A DNA stretch of 42,760 nucleotides, taken from the NCBI GenBank assembly GCA_003558105.1, contig PWMS01000108.1:1-42760 (forward strand). The letters are read 5' to 3'. The stretch's first letter is position 1; every line of letters begins with the position of its first letter. The position numbers were made by a program, and so were the translations under genes. Shown in pieces: positions 1-9,909 of this stretch. The DNA comes from Mollicutes bacterium (lineage in GTDB: Bacteria > Bacillota_I > Bacilli_A > Izemoplasmatales > Izemoplasmataceae). Below the pieces are notes generated by a model that searched no databases, had not been told where the DNA came from, and saw only the letters and a list, made by a program, of their open reading frames with translations.

Positions 1-2
1 CC

Positions 3-773
3 TTCTTAGTTGATACCTACAACACCTTAAAAAGTGGGATTCCCAACGCCATTAAAGTCATCAAAGAACAGCTCAAGCCCCATGGCTATAAAAAATACGC
101 GATTCGCATCGATTCCGGCGACTTAACCTACCTTTCTAAAAAAGCCCGCCAAATGCTCGATGAAGCCGGTCTAAAAGAATGTAAAATCGTCGCTTCAAAC
201 GCACTCGATGAGCACCTTATCCGTGCTTTGATCGGCCAAGGTGCCCCAATCGATATCTTTGGTGTGGGCGAGCGTTTGATTACCTCAAAAAGCGATCCTG
301 TTTTTGGTGGGGTCTACAAACTAGTCGCCACCGAAACTAAAGACGGCACCATCGAACCAAAGATTAAAATCAGCGATAACCCAGAAAAAATCACCACCCC
401 CCACTTTAAAAAAGTCTACCGCATCTACGATAAAGATACCCACAAAGCATGCGCAGACTTACTCGCTTTACACGATGAGACCATCGATGAATCTAAACCC
501 TTAACCCTCTTTGACCCCACCCATACATGGCAACAACAAACCTTCACCAACTACTACGTCAAAACCTTACAAAAAACCATCTTTAAAAATGGTGAACTCG
601 TTTATCAAAGCCCAGATATCAAAACCATCAAAGCTTACTGCGAACAAGAAAAAGCCACACTTTGGGAAGAAGTCCATCGCTTTGATTTTCCCCATCAGTA
701 CTACGTGGATTTAAGCGAAAAGCTTTGGGATCTAAAACACAACCTTATTAAAGAACGAAAACAATCATCCTAA
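3..773 (+). CDS. pncB: nicotinate phosphoribosyltransferase, C-terminal part (truncated by window start)
   Basis: The frame is open from base 3 upstream of the listed ATG (FLVDTYNTLKSGIPNAIKV...IRIDSGDLTYLSKKAR...IVASNALDE...IDIFGVGERLITS), which matches the NAPRTase family pattern. Confidence 0.93.
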   Translation, partial: FLVDTYNTLKSGIPNAIKVIKEQLKPHGYKKYAIRIDSGDLTYLSKKARQMLDEAGLKECKIVASNALDEHLIRALIGQGAPIDIFGVGERLITSKSDPVFGGVYKLVATETKDGTIEPKIKISDNPEKITTPHFKKVYRIYDKDTHKACADLLALHDETIDESKPLTLFDPTHTWQQQTFTNYYVKTLQKTIFKNGELVYQSPDIKTIKAYCEQEKATLWEEVHRFDFPHQYYVDLSEKLWDLKHNLIKERKQSS

Positions 774-780
774 ATATTTT

Positions 781-815
781 AAGGCGCTTAACCCCACGTT
801 AAGCGCCTTATTTGT
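781..815 (+). terminator. Rho-independent terminator after pncB
   Basis: Perfect 11-bp stem AAGGCGCTTAA / CCCCACG / TTAAGCGCCTT followed by ATTTGTT. Confidence 0.75.
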
Positions 816-845
816 TATAATGATAATAGAAAGAGGAGGCATGTC

Positions 846-1343
846 ATGCAAGTAAAACTTGGCAACCGTATGTTTGATTTAAAAGGCAACACCATCGCTG
901 TTGGCGATCAAGCCCCAGACTTTAAAGCCACCGCGAAAGATTTAAGTCAAAAACATTTACACGATTTTAAGGAAGCGATCATCGTTTTAACCATCGCCCC
1001 ATCGATCGACACCAGCGTTTGTGCCTTTCAGACAAAAAAATTCAACCAAATCTTAGACGACAAAGAAAACGTACACGTCATCGCCATCACCAACGACTTA
1101 CCGTTTGCGCAAAAACGCTGGTGCGAAGGTGAAGGGTTAGAAAACGCCACCATCCTAAGCGACCACAAAGATTTAGACTTCGGCTTAAAATACGGGGTTT
1201 TAATCGAAGCGGTGCGGCTTTTGGCTCGCGCGGTATTCATCCTCGATCAAGACCGTAACGTCATTTATAAAGAAATTGTCGAAGACACCAGCGCGCACCC
1301 CGATTACGATCAAGCCTTAAAGATCATCAACCAAAGCGCTTAA
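846..1343 (+). CDS. tpx: thiol peroxidase, atypical 2-Cys peroxiredoxin
   Basis: GNxxxLKGN...VGDQAPDF, peroxidatic TSVCAFQTKKFN, and NDLPFAQKRWCEGEGLENA with resolving Cys. RBS GGAGG upstream. Confidence 0.93.
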   Translation: MQVKLGNRMFDLKGNTIAVGDQAPDFKATAKDLSQKHLHDFKEAIIVLTIAPSIDTSVCAFQTKKFNQILDDKENVHVIAITNDLPFAQKRWCEGEGLENATILSDHKDLDFGLKYGVLIEAVRLLARAVFILDQDRNVIYKEIVEDTSAHPDYDQALKIINQSA

Positions 1344-1366
1344 CCTCACATTTGTGAGGTTTTTTC
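1342..1366 (+). terminator. Rho-independent terminator after tpx
   Basis: AACCTCACA/TGTGAGGTT hairpin followed by a T-run. Confidence 0.8.
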
Positions 1367-1443
1367 TTTATTATCCAAGTCTCTATGGTATCATTGAGAT
1401 GTAGGTGTAACCAAAAAATCACCGATCACAAGGAGGCTTTATC

Positions 1444-2430
1444 ATGCCCACCAGCTCTTTAGGTCAACGATTAAAACACTACCGCATCCAAGCGAATCTT
1501 TCACAAAAAGCCGTGGCTGAGGCTTTAAATGTCAGCGATTCGGCGATTTCAAAATACGAAAAAGACAAACGGCATCTCACCCCTGAGATGTTAAAGCAAT
1601 TCGCCGGTCTTTATGGTGTTTCTCTGGATACACTTTTAGATGTCGAATCTAGCGCGCACGAAGACAAAGTTCCCATCACCATCAAAGCCCCCTACAAAAC
1701 CCCAACCTCAAAAACCACCATCGTGTTTGGCGGTGGTCTATACCTTGGGTTGATGCTTATGTTGCTGGGTTTCTTTGATATCGCCCTTTGGCTTATCATC
1801 GTTTTTGCCTTCGTTTTAATGGGGTATCAAATGTATCATTTCTTTTTACACGAAGGCCGGATTACAAGCTTAAAACTGGTCGATAAAACCGCCAAGCTTA
1901 GCTACCGTTTTGATGAGGATAAACCGCGCGAAAAGTATCTAAACGAGCTTTTACTACTTAGTTTTTTTGTCTTTTTATCCGCGTTGATCATGGTGATGTT
2001 CATCTTACCTCTAACCACCGATTTTAGCGATCCTTATGACCTGTTTTTAGCGATGATTTTACTTAACCTCCACCTTGGGTATATGGTGTATGTTTGGTAT
2101 AAACGCAGTTTGAAAAAATTCTTACCTAAAGATTTGCGACACTATGATGTCAATCATCGTTTGAATACCTATAAATGGCTCGTTTTTCATTGGCTTCATG
2201 ATATCACCCTCATCTATTTTGTCTTGATGCTTGGTTATACCTTTAGTGAAACGACCATACAATTTACCTTTAACGAACAACTCTTCTTTATCAGCACCAT
2301 CGGTTTTTATTTTATTTTCACGAAACGATTCATCTATATCAATAACCTCGCGCACCACGCTTATGTTTTGACCGTTACTGGCCAAAATGGCCAAACCTCG
2401 GACAAATCCAGCTCAGACTTGCAAACATAA
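1444..2430 (+). CDS. XRE-family HTH transcriptional regulator with C-terminal membrane domain
   Basis: N-terminal HTH_3 (LGQRLKHYRIQANLSQKAVAEALNVSDSAISKYEKDKRHL) followed by several hydrophobic segments. Confidence 0.88.
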   Translation: MPTSSLGQRLKHYRIQANLSQKAVAEALNVSDSAISKYEKDKRHLTPEMLKQFAGLYGVSLDTLLDVESSAHEDKVPITIKAPYKTPTSKTTIVFGGGLYLGLMLMLLGFFDIALWLIIVFAFVLMGYQMYHFFLHEGRITSLKLVDKTAKLSYRFDEDKPREKYLNELLLLSFFVFLSALIMVMFILPLTTDFSDPYDLFLAMILLNLHLGYMVYVWYKRSLKKFLPKDLRHYDVNHRLNTYKWLVFHWLHDITLIYFVLMLGYTFSETTIQFTFNEQLFFISTIGFYFIFTKRFIYINNLAHHAYVLTVTGQNGQTSDKSSSDLQT

Positions 2431-2486
2431 CGCGCTTTGTTAGACTGAAATTAGGCGCACCAAACGGTGGGTTAAGGATGGGGGAA

Positions 2487-2520
2487 GAAAAGACAGGCAC
2501 GTGTCTTTTCTTTTTCTTTT
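2487..2520 (+). terminator. Rho-independent terminator
   Basis: GAAAAGACA / GGCACG / TGTCTTTTC stem followed by a T-rich tract. Confidence 0.75.
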
Positions 2521-2538
2521 AACATCGATGTAGAAAGC

Positions 2539-2567
2539 TTGACAAAACAGCTTTAAGACCATAAAAT
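2539..2567 (+). promoter_or_regulatory. sigma-A type promoter of htpG
   Basis: TTGACA (2539-2544), 17-nt spacer, TAAAAT (2562-2567), about 25 nt upstream of the htpG start. No CIRCE inverted repeat seen. Confidence 0.65.
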
Positions 2568-2592
2568 CATAGATGGAAATGGAGTTGATATT

Positions 2593-4500
2593 ATGGCAAA
2601 AACCAAAGCGTTTCAAACCGAATCAAAAAAACTACTCAATTTGATGATCAATTCAATCTACACCCACAAAGAAATCTTTTTAAGAGAACTGATCTCTAAT
2701 GCGTCGGATGCGATCGATAAACGCCATCATCTTTCCCTCACCGACGATAAGGTTGATGCGGCCGATGATTATGAAATCTTTATCGAGACCGACGAAGAAA
2801 ACCGCACCTTAACCATCCACGACAACGGCATTGGTCTAACCGAAAAAGAACTAGAGACCCAACTTGGGACCATCGCTGAGAGCGGGACAAAAAACTTTAT
2901 CGAAACGTTGGAGAAAAAAGATGCCCTTGAGACCATCGGCCAATTTGGCGTCGGGTTTTACAGTGCCTTTATGGTATCCAAACGCGTCTTTGTGAAAACC
3001 AAATCACCCTACAGTGAAGAAGCCTACCTTTGGCAAAGTGAAGGCGAATCCACCTACCAAATCGAGCCCACCAAAAAAGATACGACCGGGACCTCTATCA
3101 CCTTGGTTTTAAGGGATGACGATGAGGAAAACGAAGAAGACTATTCGACTTACTTAAAAGAAGCCACCATCAAACAAACCATCAAGAAGTATAGCGATTA
3201 TGTACGCTATCCTATCAAGATGAAAGTAAGCCAAGAAGTCCCCGATGAAAACGACGAAGACAAAACCGTGACCAAAGAAACCATTGAAACCCTAAATTCT
3301 ATGGTTCCCATCTGGAAGCGCCCTAAAAACGAAATCAAGGATGAAGAAATCAACGACTTTTACAAACGCACCTTCAACGATTTTGAAGACCCTTTGCATA
3401 CCGTGCATACCAGCGTTGAAGGCTTGATTACTTATACCGCCTTACTCTTTATTCCGAAAAAACCGCCTTATGATTTCTACACAGAAAACTACGAAAAAGG
3501 TCTCGATTTATATTCCCGCGGCGTCTTCATCCAGGAAAAAAACAAAGACTTAATCCCCGAGCATTTTCGCTTTGTCAAAGGCTTGGTCGATTCTGCGGAC
3601 TTGAGTTTAAATCTTTCTAGAGAGATGTTGCAACACAACCGCCAACTGAAAAAAATCGCGGTCCACATCGAGAAAAAAATCAAAAGCGAACTCGAGAAAA
3701 TGCTTAAAAACAACCGCGAAACCTACGTAGAATTCTACGAAGCCTACGGCAGTAATTTAAAATACGGCATTTACGATCAATTCGGCGCCCACAAAGAAAA
3801 GCTACAAGATTTAATCATGTTTAAAACCAACAAAAGCGACGCATTCATCACCTTAGAAGAATACATCGAAAGAAAACCAAAAGAACAAACACATATCTAT
3901 TACGCCAGTGGCAAAAACAAAGCCCAAATCATGAACCTTCCACAGATGGATCTGATCAAAGATAAAGACTACGAAGTCCTCTTATTTACCGATGATGTTG
4001 ATGAATTTATGGTTCAAGTTTTAAATGCCTATCAAGAGCTTGAATTCAAAAGCATCCAACAAGGCGAAAGCGATCTTTTAGACGACGATACCAAAGAAGA
4101 TTTAAAAACCCAAGAAAAAGCTCACGCCAAATTATTAAACGCGTTAAAGAAAAGCTTAAAAGACCAAGTCAAAGACGTTAAACTCACCGGTAGACTCAAA
4201 GAATCACCCGTTTGTTTAACCAGTGGTGAGGGCCTTTCTTTAGAAATGGAAAAAGTGTTATCAAAAATGCCCAACCAACAAGGCATGAAAGCCGACCGCA
4301 TCTTAGAGATCAACCCCCATCACGAACTCTTCAAAGCCTTAGAAACCATCCATGAAACCAAACCGAAAAAAATCGATGATTACGCCAGCTTACTTTATCA
4401 TCAAGCCCTGCTCATCGAAGGCTATCCGATCGATGATCCTAAAAAAATGAGCGATTTGATGGTCCAACTGATGGTTGAGGCCACCAAAGCCCAATCCTAA
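2593..4500 (+). CDS. htpG: molecular chaperone HtpG (Hsp90)
   Basis: FQTESKKLLNLMINSIYTHKEIFLRELISNASDAIDK, DNGIGLTEKEL, GQFGVGFYSAFMV, SREMLQHNRQLKKI. Confidence 0.97.
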   Translation: MAKTKAFQTESKKLLNLMINSIYTHKEIFLRELISNASDAIDKRHHLSLTDDKVDAADDYEIFIETDEENRTLTIHDNGIGLTEKELETQLGTIAESGTKNFIETLEKKDALETIGQFGVGFYSAFMVSKRVFVKTKSPYSEEAYLWQSEGESTYQIEPTKKDTTGTSITLVLRDDDEENEEDYSTYLKEATIKQTIKKYSDYVRYPIKMKVSQEVPDENDEDKTVTKETIETLNSMVPIWKRPKNEIKDEEINDFYKRTFNDFEDPLHTVHTSVEGLITYTALLFIPKKPPYDFYTENYEKGLDLYSRGVFIQEKNKDLIPEHFRFVKGLVDSADLSLNLSREMLQHNRQLKKIAVHIEKKIKSELEKMLKNNRETYVEFYEAYGSNLKYGIYDQFGAHKEKLQDLIMFKTNKSDAFITLEEYIERKPKEQTHIYYASGKNKAQIMNLPQMDLIKDKDYEVLLFTDDVDEFMVQVLNAYQELEFKSIQQGESDLLDDDTKEDLKTQEKAHAKLLNALKKSLKDQVKDVKLTGRLKESPVCLTSGEGLSLEMEKVLSKMPNQQGMKADRILEINPHHELFKALETIHETKPKKIDDYASLLYHQALLIEGYPIDDPKKMSDLMVQLMVEATKAQS

Positions 4501-4516
4501 ACAAACCCCTAAGCAC

Positions 4517-4552
4517 AAAAAGATGTTCATCACATGGTGAACATCTTTTTTC
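4517..4552 (+). terminator. Rho-independent terminator after htpG
   Basis: 13-bp perfect stem AAAAAGATGTTCA / TCACATGG / TGAACATCTTTTT plus T-run. Confidence 0.85.
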
Positions 4553-4606
4553 ATATCGAGCCCACCTTAGCTAAAATCATGTTATAATTGACGCGGAGGG
4601 ATTCAT

Positions 4607-6145
4607 ATGAGACAAGCTTATATCAATTTACACATGCCATTTACCCAAAATAACGCCTTTATCATTGAAGATGGCCACTTTACCTTAGTAGGCCGCAAAG
4701 GCACCATCTTAAGACAAAACATCGATGAAATCATCGATTTGCAAGACAAAACCATCCTGCCCGCCTTTCATGATTCACATATGCATCTTTTAGGCCTTGG
4801 TTGGCAACGATCCATCTTTGATGTTGCGAAACTAAACAGCATTGAAGCAATCCAAGCCACCGGTAAAAAGCGTCCCGAACAATTTATCATGGGCCGTGGT
4901 TTTCACGAACAAACCACCGAAGAAAAACGCACTCTAAACAAACAAGATCTAGACGCGATATCAACCGAAAAACCCATCGTCATCTACCGCGCGTGTGGCC
5001 ACGTGCTTTTTGCCAATTCAAAAGCGATAGAAATGGCCCTCGCCTTACAACCCAAGTTTACCTCTGAATGGTTTGATGAGGGCATCTTTAAAGAAGAGGA
5101 CATGGACTTTATCAAAGCCATCTTCCCCACCCCAAGCCTAGTTGAAATCAAAGGCTATATTTTAAACGCGCAAGCCCACTTGCTTAAAAACGGCATTACC
5201 AGTGTTGGCAGTGACGACTACCACATCTTTGAAACCGTGCCTTATGAAACGGTTAAAAAAGCCTTCAAAACGCTCGTTGATGAAGGCAGACTAAAACTCA
5301 ACGTCCTCGAACAAGTCAACTTACCCAAAATAGCCGATTTAAAAGATTATCTTAAAAAAGGCTATGCCCACGAAAGTTATGGGACCTTCACCGAAGGCCC
5401 CTTAAAACTATTGGCCGATGGTTCCCTAGGCGGCCATAGCGCCTATATGAAAGCCCCATACGCCGATAAAGATACCAAAGGCATCGAAATCTTCAATCAA
5501 GCGGCCTTAAAAGAGCGCATCGAACTCGCACGCAGCAAACGCATGGATTTCGCCATACACGCCATCGGCGATCAAACCGCAGAAACCATCATCGATATCA
5601 AAGCATCCTTCAACGATGATCCCCTAGCCTACCGTGATTCTATCATCCATGCGCAACTTTGTGACACCGCCCAAATCAAACGCATGGGAGAACTTAACTT
5701 AGGGGCCCAAACCCAACCGATCTTCTTAAACAGCGACATTCCTATTATCGAAGAAAGATTGGGCGCCCGAGCTCAAAAAACCTATCTATTCAACACCATG
5801 ATCAACGAAGGCGTTTTAACCACCCTTTCGACCGATGCGCCGATTGAAGATGTCAATCCTTTTGAAAACCTCTACGCCGCGACCACCAGAAAATCGATTA
5901 AACACCCCGATTATCCCCCGTTTTTAAAAGAAGAAGCCATCCCCATTCGCCAAGCCCTAAAAGCCTATACCATCACCCCAGCTTACTTCGCTTATAAATC
6001 CAAAAAAATCGGCGCAATCAAAAAGGGCTATGAAGCCGATTTTATCGTCGTCGACCATTTTAATCCGCAAAACCCAAAAAGCTTTTTAAAAACCGACGTT
6101 CTAAAAACCTTTCACGCTGGTCGGTGTGTCTTTGAAAAAGCTTAA
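4607..6145 (+). CDS. amidohydrolase family protein (YtcJ-like metal-dependent hydrolase)
   Basis: FHDSHMHLLGLG, LADGSLGGHSAYM, FAIHAIGDQTAE, STDAPIEDVNPFENLYAA, GAIKKGYEADFIVVD. Confidence 0.9.
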   Translation: MRQAYINLHMPFTQNNAFIIEDGHFTLVGRKGTILRQNIDEIIDLQDKTILPAFHDSHMHLLGLGWQRSIFDVAKLNSIEAIQATGKKRPEQFIMGRGFHEQTTEEKRTLNKQDLDAISTEKPIVIYRACGHVLFANSKAIEMALALQPKFTSEWFDEGIFKEEDMDFIKAIFPTPSLVEIKGYILNAQAHLLKNGITSVGSDDYHIFETVPYETVKKAFKTLVDEGRLKLNVLEQVNLPKIADLKDYLKKGYAHESYGTFTEGPLKLLADGSLGGHSAYMKAPYADKDTKGIEIFNQAALKERIELARSKRMDFAIHAIGDQTAETIIDIKASFNDDPLAYRDSIIHAQLCDTAQIKRMGELNLGAQTQPIFLNSDIPIIEERLGARAQKTYLFNTMINEGVLTTLSTDAPIEDVNPFENLYAATTRKSIKHPDYPPFLKEEAIPIRQALKAYTITPAYFAYKSKKIGAIKKGYEADFIVVDHFNPQNPKSFLKTDVLKTFHAGRCVFEKA

Positions 6146-6175
6146 ATTTTATGTGATAAAAAAAGGACTGATACG

Positions 6176-6772
6176 ATGAAACCACGCCTCAAACAATACT
6201 TGCACCATAGCCTGATCACCTTGGAACTGACCTTGATGTGGGCTTTGGTGAGCCTCCTTTCTTTAGGCCTTTTACTCGGGCCTGCCACGGTGGCCTTATA
6301 CCATATCTTATTCCATCTTATCCACAGCAACAAACGCCCCGATAATCTCGTCTTACGCTTTAAAAAAAGCTTAACCATGAGTTTACCACAAAGCGTTATA
6401 TTCACCCTGCTTTCTTTAGGGTTGATGCTGCTGCTTTATGCCGTCATCTTCCAAATTGAAACGACCTTTCTCATCATCCTTATTTATTTCATCTTCTTAG
6501 AAATCTTACTCATGCTTTTATTTTCTTTTCCCATCATGGCCCTTTTCAAACACGATAAGATGCGGATTTTACTAAGAACCAGTTTCTTAATCGCCAACAT
6601 GCACGGTTTAACCAGTATCTTAGTCGTCTTATTACTCGTTATCATGGGCCTCTTAGCCTGGGCTATTCACCCGCTCATCATCGCCATTTATCTGCCCTTG
6701 TATTTTTATCTTAGCACCGCGTTATACAAACGGGTTTTAATCCAATACATCGCCAAAGAAAAGAAGTCCTAA
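6176..6772 (+). CDS. DUF624/YesL-like integral membrane protein
   Basis: Four to six hydrophobic segments. N-terminal layout (LTLMWALVSLLSLGLLLGPATVALYHIL) resembles YesL/DUF624. Confidence 0.65.
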   Translation: MKPRLKQYLHHSLITLELTLMWALVSLLSLGLLLGPATVALYHILFHLIHSNKRPDNLVLRFKKSLTMSLPQSVIFTLLSLGLMLLLYAVIFQIETTFLIILIYFIFLEILLMLLFSFPIMALFKHDKMRILLRTSFLIANMHGLTSILVVLLLVIMGLLAWAIHPLIIAIYLPLYFYLSTALYKRVLIQYIAKEKKS

Positions 6773-6792
6773 AAAACAGGACTTCTTTTTAA
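6760..6792. terminator. bidirectional terminator between convergent genes
   Basis: Perfect stem AAAGAAGTCCT / AAAAAAC / AGGACTTCTTT that contains the plus-gene stop (6770-6772) and abuts the minus-gene stop (6789-6791). Confidence 0.75.
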
Positions 6793-8801
6793 ATCGTCTC
6801 AAGGATGCCGCCTTTGATCAATTGAATCATCGTATCGCTTGTGATCGGACAAAACTGGATGCGCCTAAATTGCTGTAACTCTTTAATGATTTCGACATCA
6901 TCCATCTTTTTCTTGTACGGTCTTTCATCGTGCATCGTCGCCACCGCATCTGAGATCGCCAATATTCGACCCCCAAGCGAAATCTTGTGTCCTTTAATCC
7001 CTCTAGGATAGCCGCTGCCATCCCACCACTCATGGTGGTCTCTAACAATTTTAGCGACATCTTCTAAAGGTTTAGCATCTTTTAAAACATCGTAACTATA
7101 ACTCACATGCTTTTTGATGTGTTCATATTCTTGGCGGGTTAACCGCGCTTTTTTATTTAATACCGAACTTCTAATCCCGAGTTTACCGACATCATGCAAA
7201 AGCCCGCCCAAATATATCTCCTCAACCATACTATCGTTAAGCGCCATTTTTTCCGCAAGTGACCTCGCCAACGTCGCGACCGCTTCACTATGGCCTTTTG
7301 TATATCGATCATAATAATTCAGTGTTCTGACAAACGTCAAGATGATATCGTCTTTAATATCCAAATTTTGTTTGGTAATGTGATGTTTCAAAAACAACTT
7401 ATTAAAAAGATGGGTAAAATCATGCATTTGTTTGATGCGCGTCGCGGTCATCTCATCGCGCTTCATAAAATCGCATGCAATGATATAGCGTTGTTCAGGA
7501 TTAAAATGAAACACCATATACACCCGGGTTTCAACCGGCATCGAAAGGGTATAAATATTCGCCTCAGGGTAGCTTTTTTCCAAATGTTCTTTAACGTTTT
7601 CTATTAAATAAAACTCTTTATTTCTGACTTTATGAGAATCGTATAGATCGTAAAAATAAGGTATTTTATTGACGCCATACCCTTGCGCATAACGCATTGT
7701 GAGCTCCCCTTTTTCATCGTAGAAACTAAAGAAACGATCCGCTTCATCAAAGACCATCTTCGTCACTTCAAAGGTCTCTTTCGCGTAGACATCACTATCG
7801 TATTTAGACAAAGAAATATCTTTAGAAAGCCTCAAAAACTTATTGACATAATCCAAGGTATGATTGAGATTACCGGTTAATGCCTTTAATTCATCATTTT
7901 GTTGGAGCTTTAAATCATAATAGTATTTCAACGTCATCGAAACCACATACGTCACCAACAAGAAACCCACAAAAGAACCAAAGGAGACCATAAGGTCATT
8001 AAAAGCTAGCGTGTTATCAAAGATGAAGTACCAATAAAACATCGAAATCAACAAGAACTTCGCCAGCAATATCCAATAGGAAAACAAAGTCGCCCCTAAC
8101 AAAAAGAAAAACACGAGCCCATAAAGATGTCGCCCGTAAGAAAAGTTCCAAGCCCCTTGCATGATAAAAGCACTCACAATCACAAAAAGAATCAAGACCG
8201 ACGCATTCAAGGTATATTGTAACGTCGGGTTCAAAAACCGTCTTTTTTGATCGTAATATTTACCCAAATAAAGCAACGGCGTTAAAAGGCCAATCGATAC
8301 CATAATCCCACTGGCGTTTAACACAAACCGCTGCAATAACGTGCCCATCGCATCGTAAGAAAGCTCATAAGCCAAGGCGAACATAAACCCAAAAACAAGC
8401 GCTTGGATGAAGGTAATCGCAAAAAAGCTCAAAAACCCATCCAATAAGTTGCGCGCCATCACCCTTCTTATACGCATAAACCGAAACGATTGTAAAAACG
8501 ATTCTAACATCACCATAAAGATGATGATAACCAAGAGACTATAGAGGATGCCACTAAAAGGATGGCCCAATCTAAAGATTAAGACTTGCGGTAAAAAACC
8601 AGATAGCGACCCAAAGGCAATCGCTGGATAAATCTTCCGACCATAAACCACAGCAAAAAAAAGCGCAACACCCATCGCGGGCATAAAGAGATTGCCGCCA
8701 TAAGGTTCAACCCAAAACAAAAACATGAAAAACCAAAGCAACATCACAAGCATCCCGATGATGACGGCTTTAATTTCAAATGGTTTACCGTGTAAATCCA
8801 T
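6789..8801 (-). CDS. MASE1-like membrane sensor + GAF-like region + HD-GYP phosphodiesterase domain
   Basis: About 8 N-terminal TM helices, then YDRYTKGHSEAVATLARSLAEKM...LLHDVGKLGI...DHHEWWDGSGYPRGIKGHKISLGGRILAISDAVATMHDERPYKK. Confidence 0.88.
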   Translation of the reverse strand: MDLHGKPFEIKAVIIGMLVMLLWFFMFLFWVEPYGGNLFMPAMGVALFFAVVYGRKIYPAIAFGSLSGFLPQVLIFRLGHPFSGILYSLLVIIIFMVMLESFLQSFRFMRIRRVMARNLLDGFLSFFAITFIQALVFGFMFALAYELSYDAMGTLLQRFVLNASGIMVSIGLLTPLLYLGKYYDQKRRFLNPTLQYTLNASVLILFVIVSAFIMQGAWNFSYGRHLYGLVFFFLLGATLFSYWILLAKFLLISMFYWYFIFDNTLAFNDLMVSFGSFVGFLLVTYVVSMTLKYYYDLKLQQNDELKALTGNLNHTLDYVNKFLRLSKDISLSKYDSDVYAKETFEVTKMVFDEADRFFSFYDEKGELTMRYAQGYGVNKIPYFYDLYDSHKVRNKEFYLIENVKEHLEKSYPEANIYTLSMPVETRVYMVFHFNPEQRYIIACDFMKRDEMTATRIKQMHDFTHLFNKLFLKHHITKQNLDIKDDIILTFVRTLNYYDRYTKGHSEAVATLARSLAEKMALNDSMVEEIYLGGLLHDVGKLGIRSSVLNKKARLTRQEYEHIKKHVSYSYDVLKDAKPLEDVAKIVRDHHEWWDGSGYPRGIKGHKISLGGRILAISDAVATMHDERPYKKKMDDVEIIKELQQFRRIQFCPITSDTMIQLIKGGILETI

Positions 8802-8866
8802 CGTCTCACCTCGCCATCATTATAGCATATCTAAAGCGTAAAACGCATCCCTAGAAACCCAAATCA

Positions 8867-8895
8867 TTGCAAGAAACTTAAAAATCATGTATACT
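8867..8895 (+). promoter_or_regulatory. putative sigma-A promoter of the PhzF gene
   Basis: TTGCAA, 17-nt spacer, TATACT; the start codon lies about 36 nt downstream with RBS GGAGG. Confidence 0.5.
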
Positions 8896-8930
8896 AATCA
8901 TACTTTTATTAAAAAAAAGGAGGCTTAAAG

Positions 8931-9788
8931 ATGGATAAAATCATCTACCGCGTCAGTGCATTTCCCTCTGACAACAAAGGCGGCAACGAAGCGGGTGTTG
9001 TTTTAGACTGCGCCGATTTATCGGAAAAAACCATGCAACAAGTCGCCGCGCAAGTCGGCTATTCAGAGACCGCCTTTTTAATGCCATCAAAAAAAGCCGA
9101 TTATAAAATCCGTTATTTCACCCCAATCACCGAAGTCGATCTTTGCGGCCATGCCACGATTGCCGCATTCAATCTGCTGAGAAATTTAGATATCATCACC
9201 CAAGGCCGCTACAGCTTAGAAACCAATCAAGAAATTTTAGAAATTAACGTCAAAGAAAAACACGTCTTTATGCAACTGGGCAAAATGAGCTTAAAAGATG
9301 GTCCGGATAAAACAGAAATCAAACAATCACTCGGCTTAAGCGATGCACAACTGACCAAAAACCCTACAAAAATCATCTCTACAGGGGTCGAAGAAATCTT
9401 TCTTGAAGTTAAGGACTTAAAAACCTTACATCGCTTAAACCTTGATCCACTCCGCCTCCAACGCCTTTGTGAAAAACACCACGTCAAAGGTTTGTATCTA
9501 TTTACCTTAGAGACCCACGACCAAGAATCCCACGCCCAAGGCAGAAACTTTCTACCCGTCTTAGGCATTCCAGAAGAAAGCGCCACTGGCACCGCCTCTG
9601 GCGCCTTGGCAATCTATATGGATCAAGTCCTAAACAAACAACAAAAAGCTTACCGTTTCGAACAAGGTGACGCGATGCAAAAACCTTCGCGCATTCACGT
9701 CGAATTGATCAAAAGCCACCGCGACATCACCCGAGTCAATGTCGGTGGGGCTATGCGCTTTATCGATAAAATCCTCAAATTTATGTAA
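8931..9788 (+). CDS. PhzF family isomerase/epimerase
   Basis: RVSAFPSDNKGGNEAGVVLD, SETAFLMPS, YFTPITEVDLCGHATIAAFNLL, GIPEESATGTASGALAIYM. Confidence 0.92.
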   Translation: MDKIIYRVSAFPSDNKGGNEAGVVLDCADLSEKTMQQVAAQVGYSETAFLMPSKKADYKIRYFTPITEVDLCGHATIAAFNLLRNLDIITQGRYSLETNQEILEINVKEKHVFMQLGKMSLKDGPDKTEIKQSLGLSDAQLTKNPTKIISTGVEEIFLEVKDLKTLHRLNLDPLRLQRLCEKHHVKGLYLFTLETHDQESHAQGRNFLPVLGIPEESATGTASGALAIYMDQVLNKQQKAYRFEQGDAMQKPSRIHVELIKSHRDITRVNVGGAMRFIDKILKFM

Positions 9789-9794
9789 ACTTGC

Positions 9795-9830
9795 CCCCAC
9801 CAAAAAAGCATCGCTTTTTGGTGGGGTTTT
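9795..9830 (+). terminator. Rho-independent terminator after the PhzF gene
   Basis: CCCCACCAAAAAAGC / ATC / GCTTTTTGGTGGGG followed by TTTT. Confidence 0.8.
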
Positions 9831-9909
9831 ATAACTTTCCATTTTTTTTGTAAAAAGCCCTTAAAAAAGCGATAAAACATGCTAAAATAAAACCAAGGGG
9901 GAATCAGTT

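Noticed and set aside
2500-2593. Possible CIRCE/HrcA heat-shock operator upstream of htpG
   Set aside because: No TTAGCACTC-N9-GAGTGCTAA inverted repeat is present; only a sigma-A-like promoter was found.
7114-7880. Plus-strand ORFs 7114-7314, 7290-7607 and 7683-7880 inside the HD-GYP gene
   Set aside because: They lie antisense to a well-supported HD-GYP coding sequence, overlap each other in different frames, and have no RBS or recognisable domain.
9227-9880. Minus-strand ORFs opposite the PhzF gene (9227-9592, 9630-9842, 9695-9880)
   Set aside because: They are antisense shadows of a conserved PhzF gene; composition is typical of reverse-frame translation.
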